A program made the translations under genes and the position numbers. From Dipteris shenzhenensis (Eukaryota; Polypodiophyta; Polypodiopsida; Gleicheniales), in NCBI GenBank assembly GCA_047967505.1, contig CM106539.1: a stretch of 64,000 nt of DNA; one strand, written 5' to 3'. The notes under the pieces were generated by a model, which saw nothing but the letters and a program-made list of their open reading frames with translations, did no database searches and was not told the origin of the DNA. Shown here piece by piece: positions 22,396-35,082 of this stretch; positions within the stretch are counted from its first letter, which is position 1; every line of letters begins with the position of its first letter.

Positions 22396-22850
22396 TAAGG
22401 TTATGTAAATCTAAGTCTAATGGTTGTTCGCCAAGCTGTGGATATACGCTTTTATGTTCTCCCTACAGAAGCCACCGAAGAGTAGATTATTCTAGGAAGA
22501 ACTTGGTGCTATGCTATCAATTGCCAAATCAATTGGCATGCCCAAACTGCCTCACTTACCAATGGTGGTCAAACGGCAGTAGTCCCGCTATGCAGACCAA
22601 GCCCCCCCTCTTTGGCCCCGACCTCACTGATTCACGACAATGAGGCAACGCAGCAAAGCCACCTAGAAGTGCCAGCCTCCACCAGCACACTACCCAAGGG
22701 CCCAACTCAAAGGGAGAACAAGGCTTGCCTCAGTGGTAAACCAATGCCATTACACACTCAACCAACGCTACCATCCTCCGCCCAAGAAATCCATGAGCTT
22801 CAAGTCCAAGATGCTATCCTCTGTGCCCAATATCACTTCGATCGGAATTG
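22396..22850 (+). pseudogene. Second protease-like fragment, rearranged
   Basis: Directly after the RT end the frame reads VDIRFYVLPTEATEE, TAG, IILGRTWCYAINCQINW (about 22440-22535). ILGRxWxxxxxxQINW is the C-terminal half of a retropepsin-like domain, which belongs upstream of RT. Its position shows a rearrangement or a second element joined at about 22395. A Ser/Pro/Thr-rich open frame follows to 22848. Confidence 0.5.
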
Positions 22851-23689
22851 ACACCCAGAAAATAGTAACACAGCAATAGCAGCTCCAGTCACCTCAAGAT
22901 CACTTCCCCCACACACATTCACTACTTGGAGAAAGCCGTGCCCAATGCTCACACCTCATCCACCGCCATCATCGCAACAGTTCGCGCAACACTATGCGGT
23001 CGAGGCAACAAGGTTGCTTGGATCTAGAAAAGGACATTAAAAACCCAGGCATCGAAGGAAGCACCCCAAGAACCTGTGTCCTCCCAGGATACAGCACCAC
23101 AAGAGCCTGCCAAAGATCTGGACATAGTCGGCCAACCTCAAGGTACCGAATATGCACTGGTGCCATGGGTGGTCCGACTCAACACAAGCATCGCAACCAC
23201 CAGTCGAGGAACTCCACAGGGACCAAATTCCACCCCACAAAGAGTTACACAAGAACCTGCCCTTGGGGACGTACACTCAAAGTCAAATCCCACAACTACA
23301 ACAAAGTCTGACACAAAGGTGTCTCTAGCATCCAAGGTAAGGAACAAGCTTGATGCATACTACATGGCTCCTCACTCGCTATGTTGTAGTACGGTGCCCG
23401 CCTCCACCGCATTCATCATAATCATCACGCCTAGGTCTAGGTGAGTCAGTATGGTAGGCATCTCACCTGATGCACCAGCAGCACACTAGTCTCTGCCAAA
23501 CACACCACACGCACACAGATGATCAGCACTAGGTGACTAGAGTCCGTTCTTGCATTTTTATAAGTGCTCATGCTCTTGCACGCTGACCTCATTATCATGT
23601 TGCACAACACAAGTGCACTCCGCTCCGTCCACATTTTCCCCTACCCCTCCTCCTTCCTTCTCTTTTCCCCATTTTTTACACAATCACTA
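22851..23689 (+). other. Decayed retroelement sequence, no clear domain
   Basis: The base composition stays C-rich and retroelement-like, with short open frames rich in Pro, Thr and Gln but no motif. From about 23440 it grades into the C-rich leader-like block. Confidence 0.4.
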
Positions 23690-23960
23690 CCTCACCGACT
23701 ATCGCCGAAATGTTCACCACCGACCATCATCGAAAAATTCACCATCGACTATCGCCGAAATGTTCGCCGCCAACTGTCGCCATGCCCTTACACCACCGAC
23801 CGTTGCCAAAAGGTTTGTCACTGGCCGTCGCGATCATGATACCCCGCCCAAATCGCCATCCAAAATAGCACTGCCCTGTCGCCATTTGAGTACCACACCG
23901 CCGACCGCGGCCTAAGATACTCCACGCCGATTGCCACCATCAAATTTAGCACTGACCATC
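23690..23960 (+). repeat. Degenerate tandem repeat built on CCGAC(T/C)(A/G)TCGCC
   Basis: Copies of a unit near 25-35 bases are visible (CACCGACTATCGCCGAAATG, CACCGACCATCATCGAAAAA, CGACTATCGCCGAAATGTTC, CAACTGTCGCCATGCC and others). The array stands directly upstream of a TATA box and may be the U3 part of an LTR. Confidence 0.6.
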
Positions 23961-23998
23961 GCCATACCAATATCCCGTTGGTCAGAGGGATAGAAATC

Positions 23999-24006
23999 TA
24001 TAAAAG
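23999..24006 (+). promoter_or_regulatory. TATA box of a retroelement promoter
   Basis: TATAAAAG follows GGGATAGAAATC and lies about 110 bases before the first ATG of the downstream gag-like frame (24109). It sits just after the CCGAC repeat block. The motif and spacing suit an LTR promoter; no transcript evidence is available. Confidence 0.5.
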
Positions 24007-24108
24007 CAGGCCTACCCCGCCAGGTTGTCAGCCATAGCTGTTGCAGTAAAACTCTGCCAAAATTGATAGTTTTCTGCTCACTTCCTCTACATCCCTACCA
24101 GCAAATTT

Positions 24109-26212
24109 ATGTCCTCCTGTTCTTGCTCATCCATCGATTCCCTCGTCACGCAACTTCCACTCCTATTTGCGATGGAATCCGAACATGACTTCTTTGAATT
24201 CGAGGTTAACCTGGGTCTCCACCCTTGCCCTATTCCAGAGGCCACTGGCCCATCAGATTCTCAGAGCACTCCCTCGACCACAATTCAAATGCTGGTTGAA
24301 ATACCTGCGGAGGACTTACAAGATGAAGAAACCTCCACTAGATAGGCTACTCAAGAAGAGCCAGCCACAGCAAGCACGCCTCCCACAAAAACATGAAAGC
24401 GCACCCCGGTGCCAACCGTAGGCAAGTACAAGATCATGCATTCGCAAGTGTACTTGCCATTGGGAGAAGATGGCTCCAAGAGCTAGGTGCTTGCGTGATC
24501 CACTTGCGCTTCGCATACAAGGATTGGGACTACACCCTCCATTACGACATTGCGGCAGCATATGCTGCTTTCCAGGACTCGGTAGTCATGGAAGCCCACA
24601 ACTTTGCTGGCTTGGGAAGAGTCGCAGCCCATCTCCTGTGCCACCTGGACATGACTCTACTAGCAAAATTCCTCAAGACATACGATAGTAGCACCCACAT
24701 AGGTGTCTTACGAGATGCATTAGGCAACCCCCACCACTACCAGATCAATCAGAACATGGTGTGGGCAGCATTCAACCTGCCAGTGGTGGGAGAGAATACT
24801 CTAAACAGAAAAAGAAGCTCGACTCCCTAAACATGGTTTGTCACTACGACCGCCACAAGTGCAGAGGCCGTATAGAGTTCATTCTTAGCAAGAGCCCTGC
24901 AATGGCTCACACAAGTGAAGCACACGGACCATCATCAATCCGTTGTGCCCAATATCTTTGTTGAGAATGGTGAACTTCTAGGAGACAAACTGGGCTGACT
25001 ACTACTTCATCGGCAATCCCATGTTGTACATGCCGGTCCTCTATTACCTAAAAAGTCAGCATCTGCCAATCGGCTTCGGACTTGCCAAGAAATCCACCAC
25101 TGGTCCTATATAGACCGAGCAGGAAGAGATAGAAAAAAGGCCCAAGAGAGCGAGGACAACGCGCCACTCCGATCACTCAGGTGCAACCAGAACCAAGTCA
25201 GCCGCTCAACCAATACAAGGAAAGCCAGTTGCATGAATTAGTGCAACGACAACTACGCATGCAACAGTTAGGTCCTTACGATAAGGGCAAATAGGTGCAA
25301 GGAGGGCCTATTCTCATTGAGACCTCCAGGGCGATGACACCATTGAAATCGGCCTCCATATAGGAGCCAAAACTATGCCAACAACCCCCACTGCACCCTT
25401 CGTCTCAGTCTCCACCACCCCTCAAGAGTGCCACTGGCACCTCTTCCATGCCATGGGCAGGCCTAGCAGAGGCCATACAATTTTGTAGCATGCCCCAGTA
25501 TAGGGCAACGGGAGGCTATAGCCACATGACAACAGGACAGTTGTCATGCGCTGATGCCATGGAGATGAATCTCTTTGAAGCCATGGCACAACTGCCGCAA
25601 GTCGCCCGCATGATCTTATAGAGGAGGCAAGAGCAAGCCTCGTAACTCTCCTCCAATCTCATCCAAGCCCAGATCTCAACACATGAAAGCTAGGCGACAA
25701 TGATCACAGCTTAGGCAACAGACCATGTAGCACTAAATCGAGCCAATGAATATCGGTCTAAGGTGAAAGAGCTTATGGAACAGGTGGAAAAGGTAGAATC
25801 AGCCTTGCACATGATGCTGGAGTAGCAAGCACAAGTAGAGTAGCGGTAGGCCCACACACAGGAGACCCACGATCAATATATCCACTCCCTACAGGATCTC
25901 TTGGCACAAGAGAGGAGCCTTATGGTCTCCCTCCAAGAAGAAATCGAAAGACAGCATGCCACTAGCCACTCTTAGGAGTCAGGGTTGGAAGATCACGAGT
26001 AGTAGGAGTTCAAGACGTACCGAGAGGTGTCTGCACTATTAGCCACGTATACACTTGCACCATGCACCATCACCCAAACCCTTCAAATGCACTTCGATGC
26101 ACTCCGCGCACAAAACCTTACCTTCCACTTAGACCTCACTACTCCACTACCACCTAACGCCCTTCAAACTATTCTTTGTCACGTAACCTCGACCACTGCT
26201 GCCCCATCTTAG
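24109..26212 (+). pseudogene. Large gag-like protein with coiled coil, riddled with TAG
   Basis: The N-terminal frame (24109-24345) is acidic and Ser/Pro-rich. A second frame from about 24490 gives FAYKDWDYTLHYDIAAAYAA, FAGLGRVAAHLLCHLDMTLL and MVWAAFNLPVVGENTLNRK, which looks like an ordered structural domain but which I cannot assign. From about 25690 to 26010 the frame is a Gln/Glu-rich coiled coil (NRANEYRSKVKELMEQVEKV). TAG codons interrupt it at 25691, 25712, 25823, 25841, 25847, 25973, 26000 and 26003, each where Gln would fit. It probably is the structural protein of a large plant retroelement; no enzymatic domain follows. Confidence 0.5.
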
Positions 26213-28726
26213 CCATGTCTTATTTTTATCGTGACCTTCAGCCCACCTCCCTATCTCTTCTCTGCCCCTTTGATCTCCAAACCCTATCCGCCCATCCCAT
26301 TCTTCTTAATTTTCAAGGCTAGTGATGCGTCATCACTAAGTCCCTTAATTATCCTTGGATGATGAAGTGATGCAACTCGCAGCCCAAGGATCTCACATGA
26401 TGGAACTGCACTCCGAAAAGTTTGCATGGAGACATAACTTGGATGTAGACCTACGGCCGAGCCTCAGCAGTCCAAGCTCAAGGACACCTTGTGGCCTACC
26501 AGACCACCACCTACCAACCCCTTGGAATAATAATACTCTTTAATCAGGTGCTACAAGCTCTGCAAGACTCACTTGAGTCCTTGGTGAGCAATTTTGAAAC
26601 AGTTCACGCAGCATATCCTGAGGAAATAACCGAGGATGAAGAACAAAATGCAATCACCCTCTTTCATACCACCACCCCCCTACAGATATTCCATTACTTC
26701 CTCCACTAGATCCCGCCCAACCCACCCAACAAGCTGCCCAATCTCCTCTTCCTTGGGTAATGCTGATCGAGTACTCGTCCAATGCCTCCAACACCACCAC
26801 CGCATAGCACGGACCATCCTCGTCCATCACCTCCAACACTCCAGTCAACCTCCCTGACGAGGCCTTCAACACACTAGTGGCTCAAAGCAGCACATTTTGT
26901 ACAAAGCACCGACACCGCATCTCTTATAGGCCCCCCAGAGACAGAGCCATCCACCAACTCTACATGCCCATGCAACGACGTTGGACTTGGGGGCCACCTT
27001 TCGAGCTCTCCAACAACAGGACCCCAAGGTGTTGTACAAATTTTTGAAGTACAACTTTCCAAAAGAAATGATGCAGGAGGGTTTTTGCTTTCGCCTCTAG
27101 TCATTCAACAACACCTACGGCTCAGTCCCAGATCTAGCCATTGTCACTACCATCCACTTCAATCACCTCATCCTCTTACTCCTCCGTGATCTTCCCACCC
27201 ACAACTGTGACCAAGCCAAATGATCTACTTCAACGGACAAGCTCAAGGGAGTTTGATACCAAAATACACCAAGGTCAATGGATTACAGGCAATGTGCACA
27301 CGGAAGGAGTATAGCTCAAACTTTTCATCCTTGCAATGTGGCACCAAGTCAATGACTATCTGATAAGACTACCTGTGCTTTCTAATGAATCATCACACCA
27401 CCATCATATAAAGCCATAGCTTTTTGTGTAAGCTTGTCCTTTCCTTTTAATAGATCTGCTTCCAGAGCCAAAGACGATCCTCATGGCCTCTGCTATGACT
27501 TCTGCTGTGAATCCTATTGGGACTCCGGCTTAAATTGCGGGCTGGAGCTTTGAATGGGACTATGGCTGTGGCTCTGGTTGAGACTGCGATTGTACCTGCG
27601 ATGGTAGTCCCTCTCTCGTTCATGATACCAATTCGGTTCATACCTGTCCCAACTCCTACTAGGGCTTTGTCTCCTGTAATATCTGTCTTGATAAAATAAT
27701 AATCATCCTGGTACCTGCAATGAATAATAATAAATGCTCATACATCCAACATGCCAGAAATACAATTGCAAGCTGGCAACACCATATGTAGTTTAGTGAC
27801 ACCATTGGGAGCTTCTTAGCAGACGGTCACGTTGCACCTTTCATGCATCTCCTACTTGGCCCTAAGGGCTGTGTGGTCGACTTTTCTTTGACTTAGTATC
27901 ACTTGGGCACTAGCTTCAAGTGCCTCACAATTCTCGTAGTTGCTATTACAACTTAACTTTCTCGCTGATGGGCCTAGCTTCTCCATAGCTTATGGGCTTC
28001 TTCACTAGCTCAGCACACAGCTTTTGGTCAAGGTCCGTGATGCTCTAGGCTACTCCTTCCAGGCTTTACAGTTGTGCTGTGACAGCGCCTTTGCTTGAGA
28101 GCTTCAATTCTTCCCATTGCCATCAATTTTGTCTCTTAGAATTATTTAATACTCGTCTAAGATTTAAACCTGGTCTCTAGGCATTTGAAGCCTATTATCT
28201 TTAAGTTCTTATTATCGGTGGTTCACTGATTTATTAAGTGATGTGTGGCAAAGTTATCCTATTGGCACTTATGTACACTTCTCTTTACGTCTTTCTTTGT
28301 TTCACTAGTTATTTCTATATATATTTATATAAGGTTCTTTTTGGTGGCACACTGAATTTATTTTGTCTAACCCACTACCTAATTGTTATATGCAATTTAT
28401 TTAGTAGTGCTTTTTTAAATCATTTACGTTTATTTTTTATCAATTACTTAAGTGCATTATTCATTTTAATTGAGCTTTTATTGCATGATCTCTTTTCAAT
28501 TATTTTATCCTATATTTTAATGATCGCTTGTTGTATATTCTTTGTCCCTTAAAGATTTTATCTTTTGATGTCAACCTCTTAATGCTCCCATGTATGTTTT
28601 TTATAATAGGAAAAATAAAAGCTCTACTTGATTCTCTTTTAACATTAATTTAAAAATTCTTAAATGGCTTTAAGCTTTGTTTATATTGGTTAATTATTTT
28701 ATCTTCTAGCTTGTATTTCTATTCAT
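26213..28726 (+). other. Unclassified, probably retroelement debris then AT-rich DNA
   Basis: Up to about 27250 the composition stays C-rich with fragments such as DPKVLYKFLKYNFPKEMMQE (27019-27078) that suggest further decayed coding sequence. From about 27700 the DNA becomes AT-rich. A frame at 28238-28552 is hydrophobic only because the DNA is T-rich. I see no supported gene. Confidence 0.4.
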
Positions 28727-29110
28727 GGGTGTGGAATACCCCCCATCTCTAATTTTTTCTAATTTTTGCAAATAAGGATGTCAAAAAAAGAATTCCCTCT
28801 TAATCTTATCTAGTAATATAGTCAAAGTATTTCATTCCATCATACTTGTAGCTAATTGTACACTTTGTAGTAGCTAATTCCATCATGGTATGGTCTACAA
28901 CCCTTTAATTGTTCACTTTCCTCACATGGGTGTGGAATACCCCCCATTTACAAAGGAATTTTTTATACTTATAATTCTAATGCTTTATTTTTTATGATTT
29001 AAATTTCGTGTTTAGTGCATGGGTGTGGAATACCCCCATTTCAAAAAAAAAATTTATGTTCTCAAATAAGGTAGCGGATTACCCCCTAAAATTGTTTCTT
29101 TTTATACAAT
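28727..29110 (+). repeat. Dispersed CATGGGTGTGGAATACCCCC repeat
   Basis: CATGGGTGTGGAATACCCCC occurs at about 28724, 28926 and 29018, with a diverged form (GGTAGCGGATTACCCCC) at 29070 and further TACCCCC or TATCCCC traces to 29180. The unit is partly self-complementary (GGGT...ACCC). The copies lie 90-200 bases apart in AT-rich spacer. Confidence 0.7.
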
Positions 29111-32100
29111 GGCACAGACTATCCCCTAAGATGTGTGCTTCACTTAGACTCAAGGGGAAATTTCTAAGAGTTTTTTGGTGTGGATGACCCCCCTACATGA
29201 ATTCATATATCTTTTCTCATTTTTGATCCCCCATCTTACACACACTCACACATACTCATTTGGTTTCTCACTCTTAGTTATGGACTAACTCCCTCTTTTT
29301 TATAATCTTTTTTACCTTGGTGATGGACCACCCTCTTGATTTGGTTGATAATGGAATTTGGTAGGAAATTTCGATGATGAACTGAGACAAATTCCGTAGG
29401 ACTTTTAGGATGTCCGCAATCATAGACCCTACCAAAATGGCCTTTATTTCTCAAAAGTTGGAGGATGTACAAAGGGAAATGGAAACAATTGGACAAGAGA
29501 ATAGAACCATACCACTTTTGTATCGAAAAGAAAAATGCAAGAAATATTAGAGAACATATGGCATCCAGTTCTTTTTTTGTATACATTTAGAATGAGTAAG
29601 TCAAAACATCAAGCGACTACATTTGAGCGAGCCCAGAGTTCGAGCAATGCTTGTGAGGAACTTTGTCTAACATAGTCCCACTCAGGATATAGAAGCTCCT
29701 CCTAGCAAAACCCATCACAAATAGCTATCTTTAGCTCATTGATTTTTATGCTACCCATATGATTTGACCCATTTTGTACATGAAATTATCATATGAGTAA
29801 AATGTTTAAACTATAGAAATAAAAAATTATTGATCACCTTATGACCATGATGCTAGCTAAATATAGATCACCTTAATATGTACATGATGATGTATACACC
29901 TCTGGGATGGAGGGAGGAAACCAAGGACCCGAAATCTATATGAGAAAAATCCATGGTCATAAGAAAATATGGAGTTTGATAAGGTCTAGCTCTAATGAAA
30001 TAAAGATAAGTCCAAACTTTCTAAAGCTCTATAATTTGGACACTTTATCATGATAAATGGATTCATTCATATGTTTCCAATCATTTTGACTACAAACATG
30101 ACCATATTTGGAGTCCGATTGACCAAGTTATGGCCCAAATAAAATTAGCAAGAGGAGCCTCCCAAGAGGCCGCGATATCGCGGCCTCCTGGCAGGCTCCT
30201 CCTCCCATTATTTTTTTCGTTGAAAATGGAAATTGAACAATAAAAACACATAATTTGACCCCTTTCTTCCACCCCTCCTTCTTCCTCGACCCTTGCAAAG
30301 ACATAGCCAAACATTTTGAGAAATTTTATTTGTATGTAAGACAATTGATTACTCTCACAATATCATGGGTAGGACAACAACCATACAAGTAAGCAATGCA
30401 TGATACTTTTTGAACGTAAATCATCACATTAGAATATCAAAATTAAGGAAAGTCTTCACTCAAACCGTCGCCTCGCTCAAACACAATCGCTTGAATTTTG
30501 GTAATCCTCATTTAGAATATGTCTATAGTTCTAAGTCTCTTTGGTATAAGTGATAAAAATCTGGCAAACACACGCATTACCCGTCTTCCCACATGATGCT
30601 TATGGATGGTGACAAGGAAGTGAACCTCGACCTCGGAGGCTAGGCTAATTGATGGATTCGATACTTTTTTGTACCTATTGTACTCATACTCTATGAGCAT
30701 CCTTATAAAATCAAAGTTTTTATCCACCTTTATCTGAGCATCATGTGTTGTGTTGTTAATAGGTTTCTATTTTTTAAACACACACACATACACACACACA
30801 CACACACACAATATGGAATAAAAATTTAGTCAAGGCTGATTAAATTTATCCTCACTCATTACCATGATTTCACAATCACTACGGTTTGAAAGGCTAATAA
30901 GGTCTTCCTCCTACTCATCCTCACTTGTTTGGACTATTTGGATTGTATAGAGTGGATAAATTTCTACACATGGAGTGGAATCAAGAATAACATCATGAGC
31001 ACGTGCTCTTTATATCCCTTATCTCTTATGACAACGAGAATTTTTTGAGTACAATAAACATACACAAGCTTCTTAGCTTGATAATATAGGAGTCTATCCT
31101 TGAAAATACTATGAGTATATTGTGGTGACTCCAATTAATTTGAGCACTTAAGTTGGAGCATGGTTGAGAAATACTTATGGCAAAATGGCATAGATGGTCA
31201 TAATTATTGCCATTCATCATTCACTGTTTTAATGGCGTAGTTTTAGCCAAACCTTTCATATGAAACCCCCCTCCTTGCATTGGTACTTGGCTAGCTCATT
31301 GTAGCACTTAGTGGAGAGCACTTAGTGGAGTCATCATTTTGTGAACAATAGGTGTGTGTCCAACCCATTCATGACTCTAGGAACCTATTTAAACTTAATA
31401 TTGGGCCCCATTCTAGATCTAGGAGGTATCCAATACTATGAAGTGAAATACTAGCTTTCTTCCATCAGTTTCTAAAAAAATCCACATCGTCCTACATTCT
31501 ACCTCATTGCATGGCCTTCTCACAAGTTTGCTCATCTAGTCACATTGGATAACTTCTTGCAATGAGATCTTGTTCTAATACTCCAAAAGTGCATCCAAGA
31601 TTTCCAATGGTTGGTTTGGTTCAATCTAGAACTCTTAATGCATACCAATAATAAAATGCAAGATTCAAGGTTGTGTGGAATGTGATGATCCATACAAATA
31701 TCCAAACTCTCTCTATAGTATCATAACAAACATTTTACAAGTCCTTGGATTATACATTGCAACTTGCACAACTTTTTAAAGGCATATCCACATTGTAGTA
31801 TTACTCAATATATTGATATTTAAAACATGATTTTCTTTCATTTTTGAATCAATGCACTATGAACGTGACAAAGTAGAGGAAGTAGAGGAGAGAATGAAAA
31901 TAGAGGAGAGGGGGCATAGCTAAGAGCACACATACAAGTAACTAACTAAATGCTAGTACTAGTTCAAAGGAATTAATATTCCCATGACCTCTAATATTAA
32001 ATTGAGGAGAGAGGGAATAGCTAAGAGCAAACATACTAGTGATTAACTAATGTTTAGTACATGACAATTTAGGTTTAGAGTTAGGGCATGGAAACAATAT

Positions 32101-35082
32101 TTGTCTTTTTAGCCCTCTATGAGTGTTAGTGCATATTTAAGAATATTGATCATATGATCTATATTTGTTGATATTGTTCCTCAATAGCTTCCCTCAAGAT
32201 CAACATCATGATCATGAAATAAGGTTTGTACATATATCTCCTCTTAAGTGAAACTTATGATAGGAGGTCCAAAAGTTCACTTTGTTGTTGACCTATTGCC
32301 AATGTTTTACCACCGTGCACGTCAACCTTTTGTAGTTGTCTTTTTTGCTATCTTGGACCAAATATTTGCATTTGATTCTCATTCTTCACGTAGGATTGCT
32401 TATGTGCATTGCATTTATTGGATTTGGACATTGAGGATCCTTTGTCTCTGGTGGATTGGATGTCATGGCTAATCACATATGAGGTGTGTCACTAAAGTAG
32501 TAGATGTAAAAATTTTGGTGGACCATCCACAAATAAGGCTTTCTTTACAAAATATGCTTCATAGTCATGGGTTTGTATCCCCACATATGAGGTGTATCAC
32601 CAAAGTAGTAGATGTATGATGTCATGGCTAATCACATATGAGGTGTATCACCAAAGTAGTAGATGTACAAATTTGGTGAATGATCCACAAATATGGCTTT
32701 CTTTACAAAACATGCTGTAGAGTCATGGGTTTGTATCCCCACTGTAATTTTCTTTGCATTGTCTAGATTAGGAGGTACATGTATCCTTTTGTACATAACG
32801 TTTGCACTTTTTATGATGTCCTTTGCATCTAAATTTGCATATGTGATTTTGTTGCTTGTGTCTATTTCTTGATGTCTATGACCTTTACCTCATGTTTGCA
32901 TCCTGGGGCGCCAACTTCCTTTAGTAAGAAAAACTATTAAAATCTTGAGTATGAGATGAATTTAACAATATGCCATGAGTAGAAATAATTCAAATTAATA
33001 TGGTTGTGTTCTACACTAAAAGAGCTTCAAATATGTCTTTACACCTTGAAATTTGGGTGAAACATGAAAAAGTTACATTAATTTGAAAGGAGATGGGATT
33101 TCATATTTTAGTGTTATTTTTGTTTTACCCCCCTTCATCCAAAAGACCATCCCTCCTTAGGCCTCACATATTATGAAAAATATTTACAAATATTAAAATC
33201 GTGCATATTTTTCAAGGTATATGCCTTATATTTTGTGGGAGGGGGGACATGAAATTTTCATAATTTTCCCTTGCATATTTGAAAATTTAAAAGGAAATCT
33301 ATGCATATCATATATGGACCTTGTCCCCCTATACTATGGATTTTGGACGAGGGTAGTAACATATTATATATTGAGTTGGCACCCCAGGGTTTGCATAAGT
33401 TCAAATGGGCTTGATTAGTTTGAATTTTGTTAGTGTCTTTTGACTTTGATTCCATACCATTGTAAAAAATTCTCATTAGGAGAAGCAAAACATTGGTTTA
33501 TCAATGCCATTCTTATCTTTCTACAATAAAAAAATTCTTTTTATCTTCATTTCTTTTCAATGTTTGCTATAGCAGTAGTGTAGTGCTGAATTACTCGTGA
33601 TCTCATGTCATTTGGCATTGGTTTAATGTTTTTCATATTCTAGAATACTAATGAATGAGACTTCTTTGTCTTTATAGTTGTATCACAAACTTTGCAGGAT
33701 GCCTATTTCTCTAATACTTTGTTCTTCTAGACTTGACATGCTAACAAGGTTGAAAGATAACATTGGCATAATGAAACAAAAGAAGCCATTGTATGAGATT
33801 GTGCAACTTTGTGCTTGAATGATTTTTGGGGCTTTTCCATCTCCCAAGTTTATAATATCATCTTGATATGTTGTATTATCATAGACTTAATTCCGTTTGT
33901 CATATTTTGACTTTTGCATGTTGGCATTGACCATGGTGATGTCTTTTTTTGTGTCATTGTTTTTGCCTTGATTTTTGACATTGTTCATCTATGCTTTGAA
34001 CTCCTTTCAACTTGGGCAAGCACGTAGTAATAGAGCATGGTCTCTTGAGCATATAACAATAGAGGTTTATAATAGAAGAGACATTGATTTATCTTTGATT
34101 GCAAGAAAATCTTTAGACAATATTATTTAAGTCTTATAGTATTGTAAATGACCTACTGTTGCTTCTTAAAATGTTTGAAAATTTTGGATAGACCCTTTGA
34201 ATGACCTTTGGTTTCTTCTCAAAATGATTCCATGAATTTTGATACCATTTTCCATTATTGTCATGATAACTGTATAAGGATCTAAGGCTTGTTAATCTAT
34301 GAGATGACCTTCTTAGAGTTTTTTCTACTACCCTTTAATGTTGCGATTTTATCTTTCATTGCATTTTGATATGGTTTCACCATCCACATGCATTTTATCT
34401 AATCAAGATTTTCAAAATTCACTCTCAAAAAGCATTGTTTGCATACCTTGCATGTCATAGTAATTTGCATGGCAATTAGCTTGCTGGCTTATCTAAGGAA
34501 TTGAAATTATAAAAAAGCATGAAAAAATTAAATATAAACATATAGACAATGACAGACTCGCTAAAATGGTGACACAAGGAATTGGAATGACAAAGTGCAC
34601 CAAAGAAAAGGTGCAAGCAGAAGAAACGACAAAAGAGAAGCTAAGAGCCTATAAAAAGTCATTACTCATATGTGATTACATGAGTGGTAGTAGTAAAAAC
34701 TTTGATTCCCCAACCATAAGACCCAAAAAAAGAATTAAAAAATTGGTAGGGTGTGGGAAAAAGTGACACCGTGGTTTGTGCAGGAGCGATAACTATACAA
34801 CTTTATATGGCACCAACTTGAATTTCTTAGTATGCCCTATTATTTACCCTCCCCAAAAAAGATTACCTCATTAAGTATGAATGAAAACCACAAGAACAAG
34901 CTCTAATGTGGGAGTACATTATGCCATGCATGAGGAAAAATCCAGCTCACAAAGAGCTAACAAAAATCAAAGTTGGAGGTTGAAAGTGCCACCTCAACTC
35001 TGAAGGAGACTCATAGCCAATGTGTGTATAGTATCAGTCCATATACTTACCATAGATTAGGCAAGGTGAACTTGGGAACCCG
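29111..35082 (+). other. AT-rich region without genes
   Basis: Nearly 6 kb have no open frame with a recognisable domain on either strand. Local structures are a (CA)n run at 30778-30812, a duplicated GAGGAGAGRGGG(C/A)ATAGC segment at about 31890-31930 and 31995-32025, and the 165-bp duplication listed separately. It may be old transposon sequence or true intergenic DNA. Confidence 0.5.
32462..32750 (+). repeat. Local tandem duplication of about 165 bp
   Basis: The block with CACATATGAGGTGT, CCAAAGTAGTAGATGTA, CCACAAATA.GGCTTTCTTT and GTCATGGGTTTGTATCCCCA occurs at 32468-32582 and again at 32632-32742. A partial third copy of the first section lies between them (32580-32612). Copies differ at several positions, so the event is not recent. 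Confidence 0.8.

Noticed and set aside
28238-28552. Apparent membrane protein of 104 residues
   Set aside because: Hydrophobicity follows from T-rich DNA; there is no family match and no supporting context.
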